Source of the DNA: Henriciella sp.
GTDB lineage: Bacteria > Pseudomonadota > Alphaproteobacteria > Caulobacterales > Hyphomonadaceae
Assembly: GCF_029937755.1 (NCBI RefSeq)
Contig: NZ_JAPYPG010000001.1
Location: 620,001-684,000, forward strand
Direction of reading: 5' to 3'
Length of the DNA: 64,000 nt
The position numbers were made by a program, and so were the translations under genes. The first letter of the stretch is position 1. Each line of letters opens with the position of its first letter. The notes under the pieces were generated by a model that had not been told where the DNA came from, ran no database searches, and saw only the letters and a program-made list of their open reading frames with translations. This document shows positions 32,025-45,495 of this stretch, piece after piece.

Positions 32025-32478
32025 CCAGAAAGCGGCATGGGACCGCTTCCAGGCTGAAACGGGCGACATCCGCGAGGCCTATGACGTCTTCGCTTTCGGC
32101 GACAGCCCGGCATTGGCGGACGAGCTGCTCGCCCTTGTCCTTGAGGGCACCAAGCGCGCGACCGCCACGCGGCTTGCCGTCTACCAGCTTGAGAACAAGC
32201 GCCCGCCGGCGACCGGTGACTTGTCCCTCGTGCTGGATGGCCAGGGCCGTCCCGCCTGCGTGATCGAGACCACGCGCGCCGATGTCGCGCCATTCAACAC
32301 CGCCACGGAGGAGTTCGCCCATACCGAAGGGGAAGGCGACAAATCTCTGATCTGGTGGCGCAAGGCTCATATCGCCTACTTCCGCCGCGAATGCATCAGG
32401 GAAGGCAGGACCTTCTCGATGACGGAACCCATCGTCTTCGAACGCTTTCGACATATCTGGACTCACGGTCCGCGATAG
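32014..32478 (+). CDS. ASCH domain-containing protein
   Basis: This 154-residue protein is essentially one ASCH domain (about 20-150): 'AFGDSPALADELLALVLEGTKRATA', LVLDGQGRPACVIETTRADVAPFN and 'WWRKAHIAYFRRE'. The GxKxxT element (EGTKRAT) is the ASCH signature. ASCH proteins are thought to bind RNA or modified nucleosides; E. coli YqfB is an ASCH N4-acetylcytidine amidohydrolase. The start ATG 32014 overlaps the upstream gene by 11 bases. Confidence 0.85.
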   Translation: MTPDQKAAWDRFQAETGDIREAYDVFAFGDSPALADELLALVLEGTKRATATRLAVYQLENKRPPATGDLSLVLDGQGRPACVIETTRADVAPFNTATEEFAHTEGEGDKSLIWWRKAHIAYFRRECIREGRTFSMTEPIVFERFRHIWTHGPR

Positions 32479-32484
32479 CGGACC
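32467..32484 (+). terminator. Hairpin overlapping the ASCH gene stop codon
   Basis: GGTCCGC (32467-32473) pairs with GCGGACC (32478-32484) around GATA. The TAG stop lies partly in the loop. TT follows, so termination would be weak. Confidence 0.4.
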
Positions 32485-32515
32485 TTCCAGTAATGGCTGA
32501 TGGAGCAAAATCGAG

Positions 32516-33370
32516 ATGAAGACAGTGGTGATCACGGGCGCGTCGACGGGGATTGGACGCGCCGCCGCAGAGCATCTCGCCAGCAAGGGCTGGCGCGTGT
32601 TTGCCGGCGTGCGCAAACACTCCGACGGTGAGCCCCTCAAACAGGCCAGCGGCAACATCACACCGCTTATCCTCGATGTCGCAAAACCGGACCAGGTGAA
32701 AGCCGCTGTCGAAACTGTCTCGAAAGCGCTTAGCGGAAAGACACTGGACGGGCTCGTCAACAATGCCGGCATTGCGATGATGGGCCCGCTGGCGCTGCAG
32801 CCCCTGGATGAGATCGAGCGTCATTTCGACGTCAATGTCTTCGGCCTGATGCGTGCCACCCAGACCTTCCTGCCCCTGCTCGGCATGGACGAGCAGCGAG
32901 ACGGCTCACCGGGCCGGATCGTCAACATCACGTCGGTTGGCGGCAGGCTCTCCTCGCCCTTCCTTGGCGCCTATGCCGCCACCAAGCATGCCGTCGAGGC
33001 GCTGACCGACAGCCTGCGCCGCGAACTCGTCGTCTATGGCATCGATGCGATCGCCATCGGTCCGGGCTCGGTGAAGACACCGATCTGGGACAAGGCCGAA
33101 GACATCAACAAGAACCAGCCTTATCAGAACTCTGTCTGGGCACAGCCGATCGAGACGTTTGCCGAAGTGATGCTGCAGGGCGGACGCGACGGTCTGGAGC
33201 CGAAAGTCATCGGCGAGACAATCGAAAAGGCCCTGTCCAGCGAAACGCCCAAGGCCCGCTATGCGCCGGTGCCGAACAAGCTCACCAACTGGATCATCCC
33301 GACCCGCCTGCCGAAACGCTGGCTCGACGGCATCTTCTGGAAGCGCTTCGGACTGGAGCGTCAGGACTGA
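32516..33370 (+). CDS. Short-chain dehydrogenase/reductase (SDR)
   Basis: This 284-residue SDR has the nucleotide motif 'TGASTGIGRAAAEHLASKG' at the N-terminus, NNAG at about residue 80, the catalytic Ser in 'IVNITSVGG', and YxxxK in 'YAATKHAVEALTDSLRREL'. The C-terminal part ('YAPVPNKLTNWIIPTRLPKRW') is like classical SDRs acting on retinol, steroid or lipid alcohols. The substrate is unknown. It stands alone between the ASCH and enoyl-CoA hydratase genes. Confidence 0.87.
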   Translation: MKTVVITGASTGIGRAAAEHLASKGWRVFAGVRKHSDGEPLKQASGNITPLILDVAKPDQVKAAVETVSKALSGKTLDGLVNNAGIAMMGPLALQPLDEIERHFDVNVFGLMRATQTFLPLLGMDEQRDGSPGRIVNITSVGGRLSSPFLGAYAATKHAVEALTDSLRRELVVYGIDAIAIGPGSVKTPIWDKAEDINKNQPYQNSVWAQPIETFAEVMLQGGRDGLEPKVIGETIEKALSSETPKARYAPVPNKLTNWIIPTRLPKRWLDGIFWKRFGLERQD

Positions 33371-33441
33371 GCCGCCCCCACGTCAGGAATTGCAGACGCC
33401 CGGCACACAGCTAAGCTCCTTCCAAAAGGGAGGATCTGTGA

Positions 33442-34179
33442 ATGACCGATCTCGTCACGCGCCATGATGCCGATGGCCTTTGCTGGCTGACATTGAACAG
33501 GCCGGACAAGCTGAATGCCCTGACCGTCGCCATGTTCAGGGAACTCCGGGAGCATGTCCTTGCCCTGAAGGGCGATGACAGCATCGGCTGCGTCATCCTG
33601 AAAGGCGCCGGGAAATGCTTTTCGGCCGGCCACGATCTCGGCGATATCGCCGAGGGCGAAGAGGTCCCCTCACGCGGCTGGCATTCCGAAACGTTGCGGA
33701 TGATGGAGAAGCTCCCCAAACCGGTCATCGCAGCCGTGCACGGGCATTGCTATACCGGCGCCCTCGAAGTCGCGCTGGCAGCCGATTTCATTCTGGCGTC
33801 CGACACAGCGAAATTCGCCGACACGCATGCGAAATGGGCGCTGACGCCGATCTGGGGGATGAGCCAGCGCCTGCCCCGGCGCGTCGGGACCGCAACGGCC
33901 AAGCGCCTGATGTTCACCGCCGAGACCGTAAAGGCCGACGAGGCGCTGCGCATGGGGCTCTGCGAAGCAGTTTTCCCTGAAGACCGTTTCGAGGAGAAGC
34001 TGGAGACATTCGCCCGCCGTATTCTCGAAAACTCACCTTTCAGCCATGCCGCCAACAAGCATCTGCTGGAGGCGACCGACATGGATCCGATGGATGCCGG
34101 GTTGCAGTGGGAGATCACGGAGAATGAAGGCGTCGGGCCGGACATGCAGGCACGCATCGGCGCCTTCATGAAGAAATAG
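33442..34179 (+). CDS. Enoyl-CoA hydratase/isomerase family protein
   Basis: This 245-residue crotonase-fold protein shows 'LTLNRPDKLNALTVAMF', the oxyanion-hole part ILKGAGKCFSAGHDLGD, and 'PVIAAVHGHCYTGALEVALAADF'. In place of the usual second catalytic glutamate region it has FADTHAKWALTPIWGM, in which the classic E is not obvious, so it may be an isomerase or another crotonase rather than a hydratase. It acts on acyl-CoA thioesters. ATG 33442 follows GGGAGG, which can pair with CTCC upstream (see findings). Confidence 0.85.
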   Translation: MTDLVTRHDADGLCWLTLNRPDKLNALTVAMFRELREHVLALKGDDSIGCVILKGAGKCFSAGHDLGDIAEGEEVPSRGWHSETLRMMEKLPKPVIAAVHGHCYTGALEVALAADFILASDTAKFADTHAKWALTPIWGMSQRLPRRVGTATAKRLMFTAETVKADEALRMGLCEAVFPEDRFEEKLETFARRILENSPFSHAANKHLLEATDMDPMDAGLQWEITENEGVGPDMQARIGAFMKK

Positions 34180-34182
34180 CGC

Positions 34183-34545
34183 TCAGATGATCCAGAGCAG
34201 GATGCCGAGCACCAGCGTGCCGCCGCCAAATAGCAGCGCGATCACGCCATACTCGATATGGCCGAGCTTTTCAGCCGTGTGGGCATCCATGCGCTGTGCA
34301 AGATGACTGGCTTTCCGGTAGGCTAGAAGGAAGACCGCAATTGCGATCAGGATGAAGACGCTGGCCCCGGCTTTTGCGGTCCAGGTCGGTTCGACCGCGC
34401 GGAAGATCGCCTGAAACCCCAGACCAAGGGCCGCCGACGCCACGCCCGTTCGTATCCACCCGGCAAAGGTCCGCTCATTGGCGAGGATTGTGCGGTCCTC
34501 GGCAAAATCGGTACGCTCTTCGGCGAGTTCCTGCTTGCTCGGCAT
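34183..34545 (-). CDS. DUF202/YidH-like membrane protein
   Basis: The 120-residue protein has a charged N-terminus with 'FAEDRTILANERTFAGWIRTG', the DUF202 signature, followed by three membrane helices (about 34-51, 59-76, 96-118). E. coli YidH and YidG are members; the function is unknown. It is the last gene of the crotonase-xerC-DUF202 group on this strand, 32 bases after xerC. The ATG at 34545 has no strong ribosome site; a TTG at 34566 is possible. Confidence 0.82.
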   Translation of the reverse strand: MPSKQELAEERTDFAEDRTILANERTFAGWIRTGVASAALGLGFQAIFRAVEPTWTAKAGASVFILIAIAVFLLAYRKASHLAQRMDAHTAEKLGHIEYGVIALLFGGGTLVLGILLWII

Positions 34546-34577
34546 GGGAGTATAACCGCCAGGCAAGGCTATTGGTT

Positions 34578-35489
34578 TCAGGCACGCGGGTGGGCTGCAC
34601 TGTGAACGGCGCGCAGGCGCTCTGAATCGACGCCCGTATAGACCTGCGTCGTCGACAGGCTGGCATGGCCGAGCAGGGTCTGTATCGCGCGCAGATCGGC
34701 ACCCTCAGCCAGCAGGTGCGTCGCGAAAGCGTGGCGCAGCGCATGCGGGGTCGCTGTCTCCGGCAGGCCGAGCGCGCCGCGCAGGACCTGAACATTCTTC
34801 TGGACGATGGCCGGCTGCAGCCGCTTGCCGCGCACACCGTAGAAAAGCGGGGTATCCTTCCGGATCGGCCAGGGGCAGTACCGGGCATATTCGTTCAGCG
34901 CCTGACGCACCGCCGGGATGAGCGGAACGATACGGACCTTGTTGCCCTTGCCCATCAGGCGCAGGCGCTCCGGCGCCGGAATGGTGCCACCATTGAGGTT
35001 CAGCGCCTCGGAGATACGAAGCCCGCCGCCATAGAGCAGCGTCAGCACAGCGACGTCGCGCGCGGCCACCCATGGCTCTTCGGCAAAGGCTTCCGCCGTC
35101 TCGATCATGTCACGGGCCGCGGCGACCGACACCGGTCGCGGCAGGCGCTGGCCCCGGCGCGGGCCCTGCAGGAAGGCGATCTCGGGATTTTCGATCCCGT
35201 GATGATTGTCGAGCCAGTGATAGAAGGTCTTGATGGCCGAGAGCACACGCGCAATCGAGGCATCCGACAGGCCCTCACGGCGGCGCTTGGCGAGAAAGGC
35301 GCGGATATCGGAGGCATGCAGGTGGCGGAACACCTTGATAGCGATTTCCTCGCCCAGATGCTCTTCCAGGAAGGCAAAGAAGCTGCGCAGGTCATGGCCA
35401 TAGGCTTCGACTGTATTGTCCGCCAGCCGGCGCTGCTGGCGGACATGCTCTAGAAAGGCGGCAAGGATCTCCATGCGCCCGACTGTCAT
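34578..35489 (-). CDS. xerC: Tyrosine recombinase XerC
   Basis: The 303-residue recombinase has an N-terminal SAM-like domain (1-100, 'NTVEAYGHDLRSFFAFLEEH') and a catalytic domain with all residues of the tyrosine recombinase set: Arg158 (GLRISE), Lys181/184, His249 and Arg252 ('HALRHAFATHLL'), His275 (LLGHASLSTT) and Tyr284. With XerD it resolves chromosome dimers at dif during division. XerC rather than a phage integrase is favoured by length, the neighbouring priA, and the lack of phage genes. Confidence 0.88.
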   Translation of the reverse strand: MTVGRMEILAAFLEHVRQQRRLADNTVEAYGHDLRSFFAFLEEHLGEEIAIKVFRHLHASDIRAFLAKRRREGLSDASIARVLSAIKTFYHWLDNHHGIENPEIAFLQGPRRGQRLPRPVSVAAARDMIETAEAFAEEPWVAARDVAVLTLLYGGGLRISEALNLNGGTIPAPERLRLMGKGNKVRIVPLIPAVRQALNEYARYCPWPIRKDTPLFYGVRGKRLQPAIVQKNVQVLRGALGLPETATPHALRHAFATHLLAEGADLRAIQTLLGHASLSTTQVYTGVDSERLRAVHSAAHPRA

Positions 35490-35517
35490 GGTGAGAGATT
35501 AAGGGGAAATTGAAGCC

Positions 35518-36306
35518 CTAGCGCCCTGTGAAGACCGGCTCGCGCTTCTCCATGAAGGCGGCCGCACTTTCCTTGGCGTCTTCTGTCGCCATCAGGCGCC
35601 GGATTTCGGTGATGGCCCATTTGCCGACATCGCGCCAGTTCGGGTCCAGCGTCTCGCGAAGCCCAGCCTTGAGCGCGCGAACCGCCTGGGGCGGGTTGGC
35701 AGCGATGCGGTGAGCAATCTCCATCGCCGTCGGCAGCAGGTCCTTCTGCGGTACGACACGGCTGACCAGACCGATCTCCTTGGCCCGTGCCGCATCGATG
35801 ATATCGCCGGTAAAGAGCAGCTCGCTCGCCTGCTCACGCCCGACAAGCTGGGCAAGCCGGCCAAGCCCCGGCGCATCGCAGCAGAGGCCCCGCTTCACGA
35901 AAATCTCTCCGAAGCGCGCGGTCTCCGACATGACGCGGATATCTGCCATGATCGCCAGTTCCGCGCCCCAGCCAAGCGCAAAGCCGTTAACCGCTGCAAT
36001 GACCGGAATATCTGTATGAAGCAGCGCATCGGCGGCCGGCGTCAGCCCGCCGGTCTTCTTGCCACGCTCGGCCATTTCAGGGGTCGAGGGCGCACCCTTG
36101 GACAGGATCTGCTTCACGTCATCGCCGGAACAGAAGGCCCGCTCACCCGCACCCGTGATCACGATGCAGCGTGCCTCGCTGCCCCGGATGGCGTCCTCAA
36201 GCGCCATGTAGAGCGGATAGTCGAGCGCGTTCATCGCCTGGGGCCGGTTGAGTGTCAGCAGGCTCACATGGTCTTTCGTCTCGATGGTCAGGATGTCATC
36301 CGACAT
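35518..36306 (-). CDS. Enoyl-CoA hydratase/isomerase family protein
   Basis: The 262-residue crotonase carries 'LTLNRPQAMNALDYPLYMAL', the oxyanion motif AGERAFCSGDDVKQI, 'IPVIAAVNGFALGWGAELAIMADI' and FGEIFVKRGLCCDAPGLGRL. It acts on an acyl-CoA; the precise reaction cannot be set. ATG 36306 follows GGAGG. The long in-frame leader upstream to 36438 overlaps the priA start and is rejected. It is divergent from priA. Confidence 0.86.
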   Translation of the reverse strand: MSDDILTIETKDHVSLLTLNRPQAMNALDYPLYMALEDAIRGSEARCIVITGAGERAFCSGDDVKQILSKGAPSTPEMAERGKKTGGLTPAADALLHTDIPVIAAVNGFALGWGAELAIMADIRVMSETARFGEIFVKRGLCCDAPGLGRLAQLVGREQASELLFTGDIIDAARAKEIGLVSRVVPQKDLLPTAMEIAHRIAANPPQAVRALKAGLRETLDPNWRDVGKWAITEIRRLMATEDAKESAAAFMEKREPVFTGR

Positions 36307-36436
36307 GGGGCGTTCCTCCGGTCTTTCTTTTGGATAGAAGCCTGCCAGCCGCACCGGCCCCGTCAATCGTGACGCAGCGCCAAGCCGCACCGGACGGGTG
36401 ACGGAATCGCTTGCCCGGACTAAACCAGCCTCACGC

Positions 36437-38605
36437 ATGAAACTCGCCCGTATCCTCTTCCCGCTGCCGCTGCCCGAGCCGTTCGATTATGCCATTCCGG
36501 ACGGCATGGACGTGCAGCCCGGCAGCTATGTCCGCGCCCCGCTCGGCAAGATCGAGCGCACAGGCGTTGTCTGGGAGGTGAAGGAGCGGGCTCCAGACGA
36601 TGAGCGCGAGCTGAAGCCCGTGCTCGATGTCTTCCCCGTCCCGCCAATGACGGAAGCGATGCGGCGCTTTGTGAGCTTTGCGGCGAAATACAATGTCGCC
36701 CATCCCGGCCATGTGCTCGCCATGGTGCTGCGCGCCCGGGGCGGCTTGAGGCCGTCGCCGACGCAGACGCTCTATGTCCCGACCGGCCACCGCTCCAACC
36801 GGATGACCGATGCCCGGGTGAAGGTACTCGACGCCGCGCGCGAGACCGGCCCGACCAGTGCCGCCGAACTGGCGCGTGTGGCTGGCGTCTCGCCCGGCGT
36901 GGTGAAGGGTCTGGTCGATGTCGGCTCGCTCGAGGCCCGTGAGATCGAGACGGACCTGCCCTATCCCCAGCCGACCAATTTCGGTCGCGGCGACCATCTT
37001 ACCGGCGAACAGCAGGAAGCCGGCGAGACCCTGCGCGCTGCCATCGCCAGGGGCGGCTTCCAGCCTTTCCTGCTCGACGGCATCACCGGCTCCGGCAAGA
37101 CGGAGGTCTATTTCGAGGCCATCGCCGAGGCGCTGTCAAAGGCAGATGACGCGCAGGTCCTAGTGCTCCTGCCGGAGATCGCGCTGACACAAGCCGTGCT
37201 GAAGCGTTTCGAGGAGCGGTTCGGCGCGCCCCCAGCGCCCTGGCATTCCGGCCTGTCGGATGCCGAGCGCCGCCGCACCTGGCGCGAGACCGCACATGGC
37301 CGCGCGCGCATCGTAATCGGGGCCCGCTCGGCGCTGTTCCTGCCCTTCAGCAACCTGAAACTCCTTATTATCGATGAAGAGCACGACACCAGCTTCAAGC
37401 AGGAAGACGGCGTCACCTATCACGCCCGCGACATGGGCGTGATGCGCGCCAAGCTGGAAGACGCCGCGATCATCCTTGCGTCGGCGACCCCGGCATTGGA
37501 GACGATGGTGAATGCCGAACAGGGCCGCTATCAACGCCTGAAGCTGTCGGCGCGGCCCGGCGCGGCGAAACTGCCGGACATCGAACTGGTCGACCTGCGC
37601 ACCGATCCACCCGAGAAAGGCCACTGGCTATCATCGAAGCTCACCCACGCCCTGACGGAGACGTTCGAGGCGGGAGAGCAATCCCTGCTCTTCCTCAACC
37701 GTCGCGGCTATGCGCCGCTCGTCATCTGCAAGGCGTGCGGGGAGAAGCTGAAAAGCCCGGCGACCGAGAGCTGGCTCACCGAACACCGCTACACCAATCG
37801 CCTCGTCTGCCACCTGACCGGCTGGTCGATCCCGAAGCCGAAAGCCTGTCCGCATTGCGGGGCGAAGGACTCTCTGATGGGCGTTGGCCCGGGCGTGGAA
37901 CGCGTGGCCGAGGAAGTGCGCCAGCTCCTTCCCAATGCCCGCGTGGAAATCTTTTCCTCCGACACCGCCACCTCGGGCGAGGAGACGCGTGGCATTGTCG
38001 ACCGGATGGCCGCCGGCGAGACCGATGTGCTGGTCGGCACGCAGATTGTCGCAAAGGGCCACAACTTCCCCAACCTGACCCTGGTCGGCATTGTCGATGC
38101 TGACAGCTCGATGAAGGGCGGCGACCTTCGCGCTGGCGAGCGCACCTTCCAGCTGCTCTCACAGGTCGCCGGGCGGGCAGGCCGCGCCGAACGGCCGGGC
38201 CGCGCGCTGGTGCAGACCTATGCAACGGAAAACCCCGCCATGATCGCGCTGGCCGCCGGGGATCGCGACGGCTTCCTGCAGATCGAGCGCGATGTCCGCG
38301 CGGAGCTTGGCCTGCCGCCCTTCGGCCGCATGGCCGCACTGATCATGTCGGCGCCGTCTGCGGAAATGATCCAGGAGGCCGGTAAACTCGCAGGGGCCGC
38401 CGCCCCGAACGGAGAGGGCATCACGGTCTATGGCCCCGCCCCGGCGCCCATCGCCATCCTGCGCGGACGCCACCGCATCCGCTTCCTCGTCACCAGCGCC
38501 CGCGACGTCGATCTGTCGGCTTACATGGCCGCCTGGCTCACCGCGATGAAGCTGCCATCGGCTGTCAGGGTTTCTGCAGATATCGATCCGTATTCCTTCC
38601 TCTGA
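36437..38605 (+). CDS. priA: Primosomal replication restart helicase PriA with a degraded zinc site
   Basis: The 722-residue helicase has the PriA DNA-binding start 'MKLARILFPLPLPEPFDYAI', Walker A 'DGITGSGKTEVYF', the DEEH box in IIDEEHDTSFKQED, and the restart-helicase C-terminal domain. It unwinds stalled forks and loads the replisome. The zinc region (431-474) has Cys431, Cys434, Cys471 and Cys474 for one zinc site. Positions equivalent to the other site are Ser440, Thr443, Cys458 and Thr461, so three of its four cysteines are missing. A GTG at 36398 would add 13 residues. Confidence 0.93.
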   Translation: MKLARILFPLPLPEPFDYAIPDGMDVQPGSYVRAPLGKIERTGVVWEVKERAPDDERELKPVLDVFPVPPMTEAMRRFVSFAAKYNVAHPGHVLAMVLRARGGLRPSPTQTLYVPTGHRSNRMTDARVKVLDAARETGPTSAAELARVAGVSPGVVKGLVDVGSLEAREIETDLPYPQPTNFGRGDHLTGEQQEAGETLRAAIARGGFQPFLLDGITGSGKTEVYFEAIAEALSKADDAQVLVLLPEIALTQAVLKRFEERFGAPPAPWHSGLSDAERRRTWRETAHGRARIVIGARSALFLPFSNLKLLIIDEEHDTSFKQEDGVTYHARDMGVMRAKLEDAAIILASATPALETMVNAEQGRYQRLKLSARPGAAKLPDIELVDLRTDPPEKGHWLSSKLTHALTETFEAGEQSLLFLNRRGYAPLVICKACGEKLKSPATESWLTEHRYTNRLVCHLTGWSIPKPKACPHCGAKDSLMGVGPGVERVAEEVRQLLPNARVEIFSSDTATSGEETRGIVDRMAAGETDVLVGTQIVAKGHNFPNLTLVGIVDADSSMKGGDLRAGERTFQLLSQVAGRAGRAERPGRALVQTYATENPAMIALAAGDRDGFLQIERDVRAELGLPPFGRMAALIMSAPSAEMIQEAGKLAGAAAPNGEGITVYGPAPAPIAILRGRHRIRFLVTSARDVDLSAYMAAWLTAMKLPSAVRVSADIDPYSFL

Positions 38606-38775
38606 CCACTGAACGTGCCAATCGGTCGCAACTCTACCGCTGCGGCCATGTTGTCAGCCTCAAAACGAAGTGCTAAGCGCCCACGCAAGCATCGGGTTGG
38701 GGCTTGTCGCCTGCCAGCCCATACACTTGTGTTCCACTCACAGGGCGTCCGCCCGCTAACAGACGGAAAAAGGTC

Positions 38776-40879
<2,104 letters not shown>

Positions 40880-40907
40880 GAGACGTCACGCCAACAGGAG
40901 CTGAGCA

Positions 40908-43569
<2,662 letters not shown>

Positions 43570-43603
43570 GGCTACAGCCTTCCCAACTTTCGATTGATTT
43601 CAG

Positions 43604-43633
43604 CAGCCGCATCGGGAACGATGCGGCTGTTTT
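43604..43633 (+). terminator. Rho-independent terminator after atpD
   Basis: CAGCCGCATCG (43604-43614) pairs with CGATGCGGCTG (43619-43629) around GGAA, followed by TTTT. It ends the atpHAGD transcript, so atpC must be transcribed separately. Confidence 0.88.
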
Positions 43634-43660
43634 CGTCTGGGGACGTATAGGACACACCGC

Positions 43661-44527
43661 ATGATCCGAACCGCGCTTGCCGGCCTTCTGGCCTCTTTCG
43701 CCTTCGCGGTCTCTGCCACCGCCGCACCACCCCCGCCGCCACCAGGCCTGCCTGCGGATACCCCTGTCTACATCATGGGCTACAAGACCGCCGACATGTA
43801 TCGGAGCTTCATCCGCTGGACCGAACGTGAAGCCGACCGCGCGGTCGCGGCTGCCCAGGAAGCCGACGCGCTGAGTCTCGAGCAGAACGGCCTGCCGCGC
43901 GCCCTCTCTTTCCACGTCGATGGCGACTGGCCCTACACCAATGTCGAGGGCGGCATCGAAATGGTCTGCGACCCGCCGGGCCAGGAAACCGGACCCGTTG
44001 CCCCGATGCTCGGCACCCCGCTGATGAGCGAGGACGATCAATCCACCCAATGCTACTGGCAGATGCGGATCATCGATCTCGCAGCCGGGAAGGATCTCGC
44101 GCACACCTGGATGGGCGACGCGTTCAACCCCGTCGCAGCTGCCAGCCATCTTGGCCGGCTCGGCATCAAGCCGGGGGCAGACCTGATGAGTCAGACGATC
44201 GACTGGTCGGGCTATCAGGATAGCTCCGCCCTGCACGAGGCGCCGGTCCTGCGCGTACGGCGCTATACGAGCCGCACCTGTGGAGAGGTCATCAACGCAC
44301 TCGGCGCCATCGAGGCCATCGAGCTCGGTGCGCTGAATATCGAGGATTTCGGACACGACGCAGAGGTTGAGCAGGGCATCCCGCATTCGCCCTGGCTGAC
44401 CACCACCGTCTATTCGATCACTGCCGGGGTGCGTGCCGAAATCACCTTCAAGGGCACGGCCGGAGTGCCCAGTGCGCTGCTCGACGAGGTCGACCGCATC
44501 ATCTGGTCGTGTTCCCCGGTCGACTGA
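43661..44527 (+). CDS. Secreted hypothetical protein inserted in the atp region
   Basis: The 288-residue protein has a signal peptide ending around residue 22, then a Pro-rich start (PPPPPPGLP). The mature domain has a likely disulfide pattern with Cys in EMVCDPPG, QCYWQM, SRTCGEV and WSCSPVD, and blocks 'ALSFHVDGDWPYTNVEGGIE' and 'TTVYSITAGVRAEITFKGT'. No family is recognised. It is not an ATP synthase component. It begins 28 bases after the atpD terminator and is convergent with a crotonase gene. Confidence 0.75.
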   Translation: MIRTALAGLLASFAFAVSATAAPPPPPPGLPADTPVYIMGYKTADMYRSFIRWTEREADRAVAAAQEADALSLEQNGLPRALSFHVDGDWPYTNVEGGIEMVCDPPGQETGPVAPMLGTPLMSEDDQSTQCYWQMRIIDLAAGKDLAHTWMGDAFNPVAAASHLGRLGIKPGADLMSQTIDWSGYQDSSALHEAPVLRVRRYTSRTCGEVINALGAIEAIELGALNIEDFGHDAEVEQGIPHSPWLTTTVYSITAGVRAEITFKGTAGVPSALLDEVDRIIWSCSPVD

Positions 44528-44545
44528 GGCGCCGCAGGGCTCACG

Positions 44546-45337
44546 TCAGTCTCCGGTAAAGTCGGGCGTGCGCCCCTCCAGGAAAGACGCGACACCTTCG
44601 CGGAAGTCTTCGGACTCCTGCATCAGGAGGAAAGCTTCAAGGTCGCGGTGCGCGGTTGCGCGTGCGAGCGCCATGGCGGCGACATTCACATCCTGCTTGA
44701 CCATTTTCAGTGCCGTCGGCGGCAGGGCGGCGGCCGACCCAGCGATCTCCTGTGCCCGGGCAAGCGTGCTACCCGGGTCGGCGAGAGCGTCACACAGCCC
44801 CCAGCCAAGCGCTGTTTCGGCATCGATCTTCTCGCAAAGGGCGGCCAGCCTCTTTGTGCGTGCCGGACCCAGAAGCGCCACGAACCGGGGGATCGAGCCC
44901 CAGCTCATATTCATGCCGCGCTCGACCTCCGGCACATAGAAGACCGTCTCGCGCGACGCCACCCGCAGGTCACAGGCCGCAGCGAGCGCCATGCCGCCGC
45001 CAATGCACCAGCCCTCGACGGCGCAGATGGTCAGCGCGTCGACCTGCTCCCAGGCCGCACACAAGCGCGGGCCTGCGCGTTGCAGCAGCCGGCGCTGGCT
45101 CAGCGGCACCTGGGCCGGGTCCTGCCGCTCAGGATCCTTCAGGTCGGCGCCCATGGTGAACTGGTCACTCCGGCCGGTCAGGATAACGGCTGATATGTCC
45201 GGCGCGTCGTGGAAGCCGAGGGCAGCCTGCGTCAGGTCCCGGATGAGGCGCTGGCTGAGCGCGTTTGCTCGGCTGCCCGTATCAAACCGCACCGTGGCAA
45301 CCCTGTCATCCCGTTCCACGCTGACCATATCCGTCAT
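44546..45337 (-). CDS. Enoyl-CoA hydratase/isomerase family protein
   Basis: The 263-residue crotonase shows 'VRFDTGSRANALSQRLI', VILTGRSDQFTMGADLKD as the oxyanion region, 'TICAVEGWCIGGGMALAAACDLR' and FYVPEVERGMNMSWGSIPR, in which Glu is kept. This suggests an active hydratase or isomerase on an acyl-CoA. ATG 45337 has GGAGG at a spacing of 8; a GTG two codons earlier is too close to it. It is the third crotonase in the window and, with 43661, separates atpD from atpC. Confidence 0.86.
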   Translation of the reverse strand: MTDMVSVERDDRVATVRFDTGSRANALSQRLIRDLTQAALGFHDAPDISAVILTGRSDQFTMGADLKDPERQDPAQVPLSQRRLLQRAGPRLCAAWEQVDALTICAVEGWCIGGGMALAAACDLRVASRETVFYVPEVERGMNMSWGSIPRFVALLGPARTKRLAALCEKIDAETALGWGLCDALADPGSTLARAQEIAGSAAALPPTALKMVKQDVNVAAMALARATAHRDLEAFLLMQESEDFREGVASFLEGRTPDFTGD

Positions 45338-45495
45338 CGACACGCCCTCCTGTTCCTGCCTTCTTCTCCCCTAGCCGCCTCGCTCACTGGCGGCAATTAC
45401 AGACCGTGTTGCCTTGCGACAGCACGTCCCGGTAGACATTGGCGCCCCAATCAGTAATGAGACGGGCAGCAAACGGAATTTCGGAAACTGCATCC

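Noticed and set aside
31521-32478. Toxin-antitoxin pair (overlapping small basic protein and ASCH gene)
   Set aside because: The 11-base overlap and small sizes looked suggestive. ASCH proteins are not generally toxins, and the partner has no antitoxin or DNA-binding motif.
34578-35489. Phage or island integrase
   Set aside because: The protein is XerC-like in length and context (beside priA). No phage genes, attachment-site duplication or composition shift was seen.
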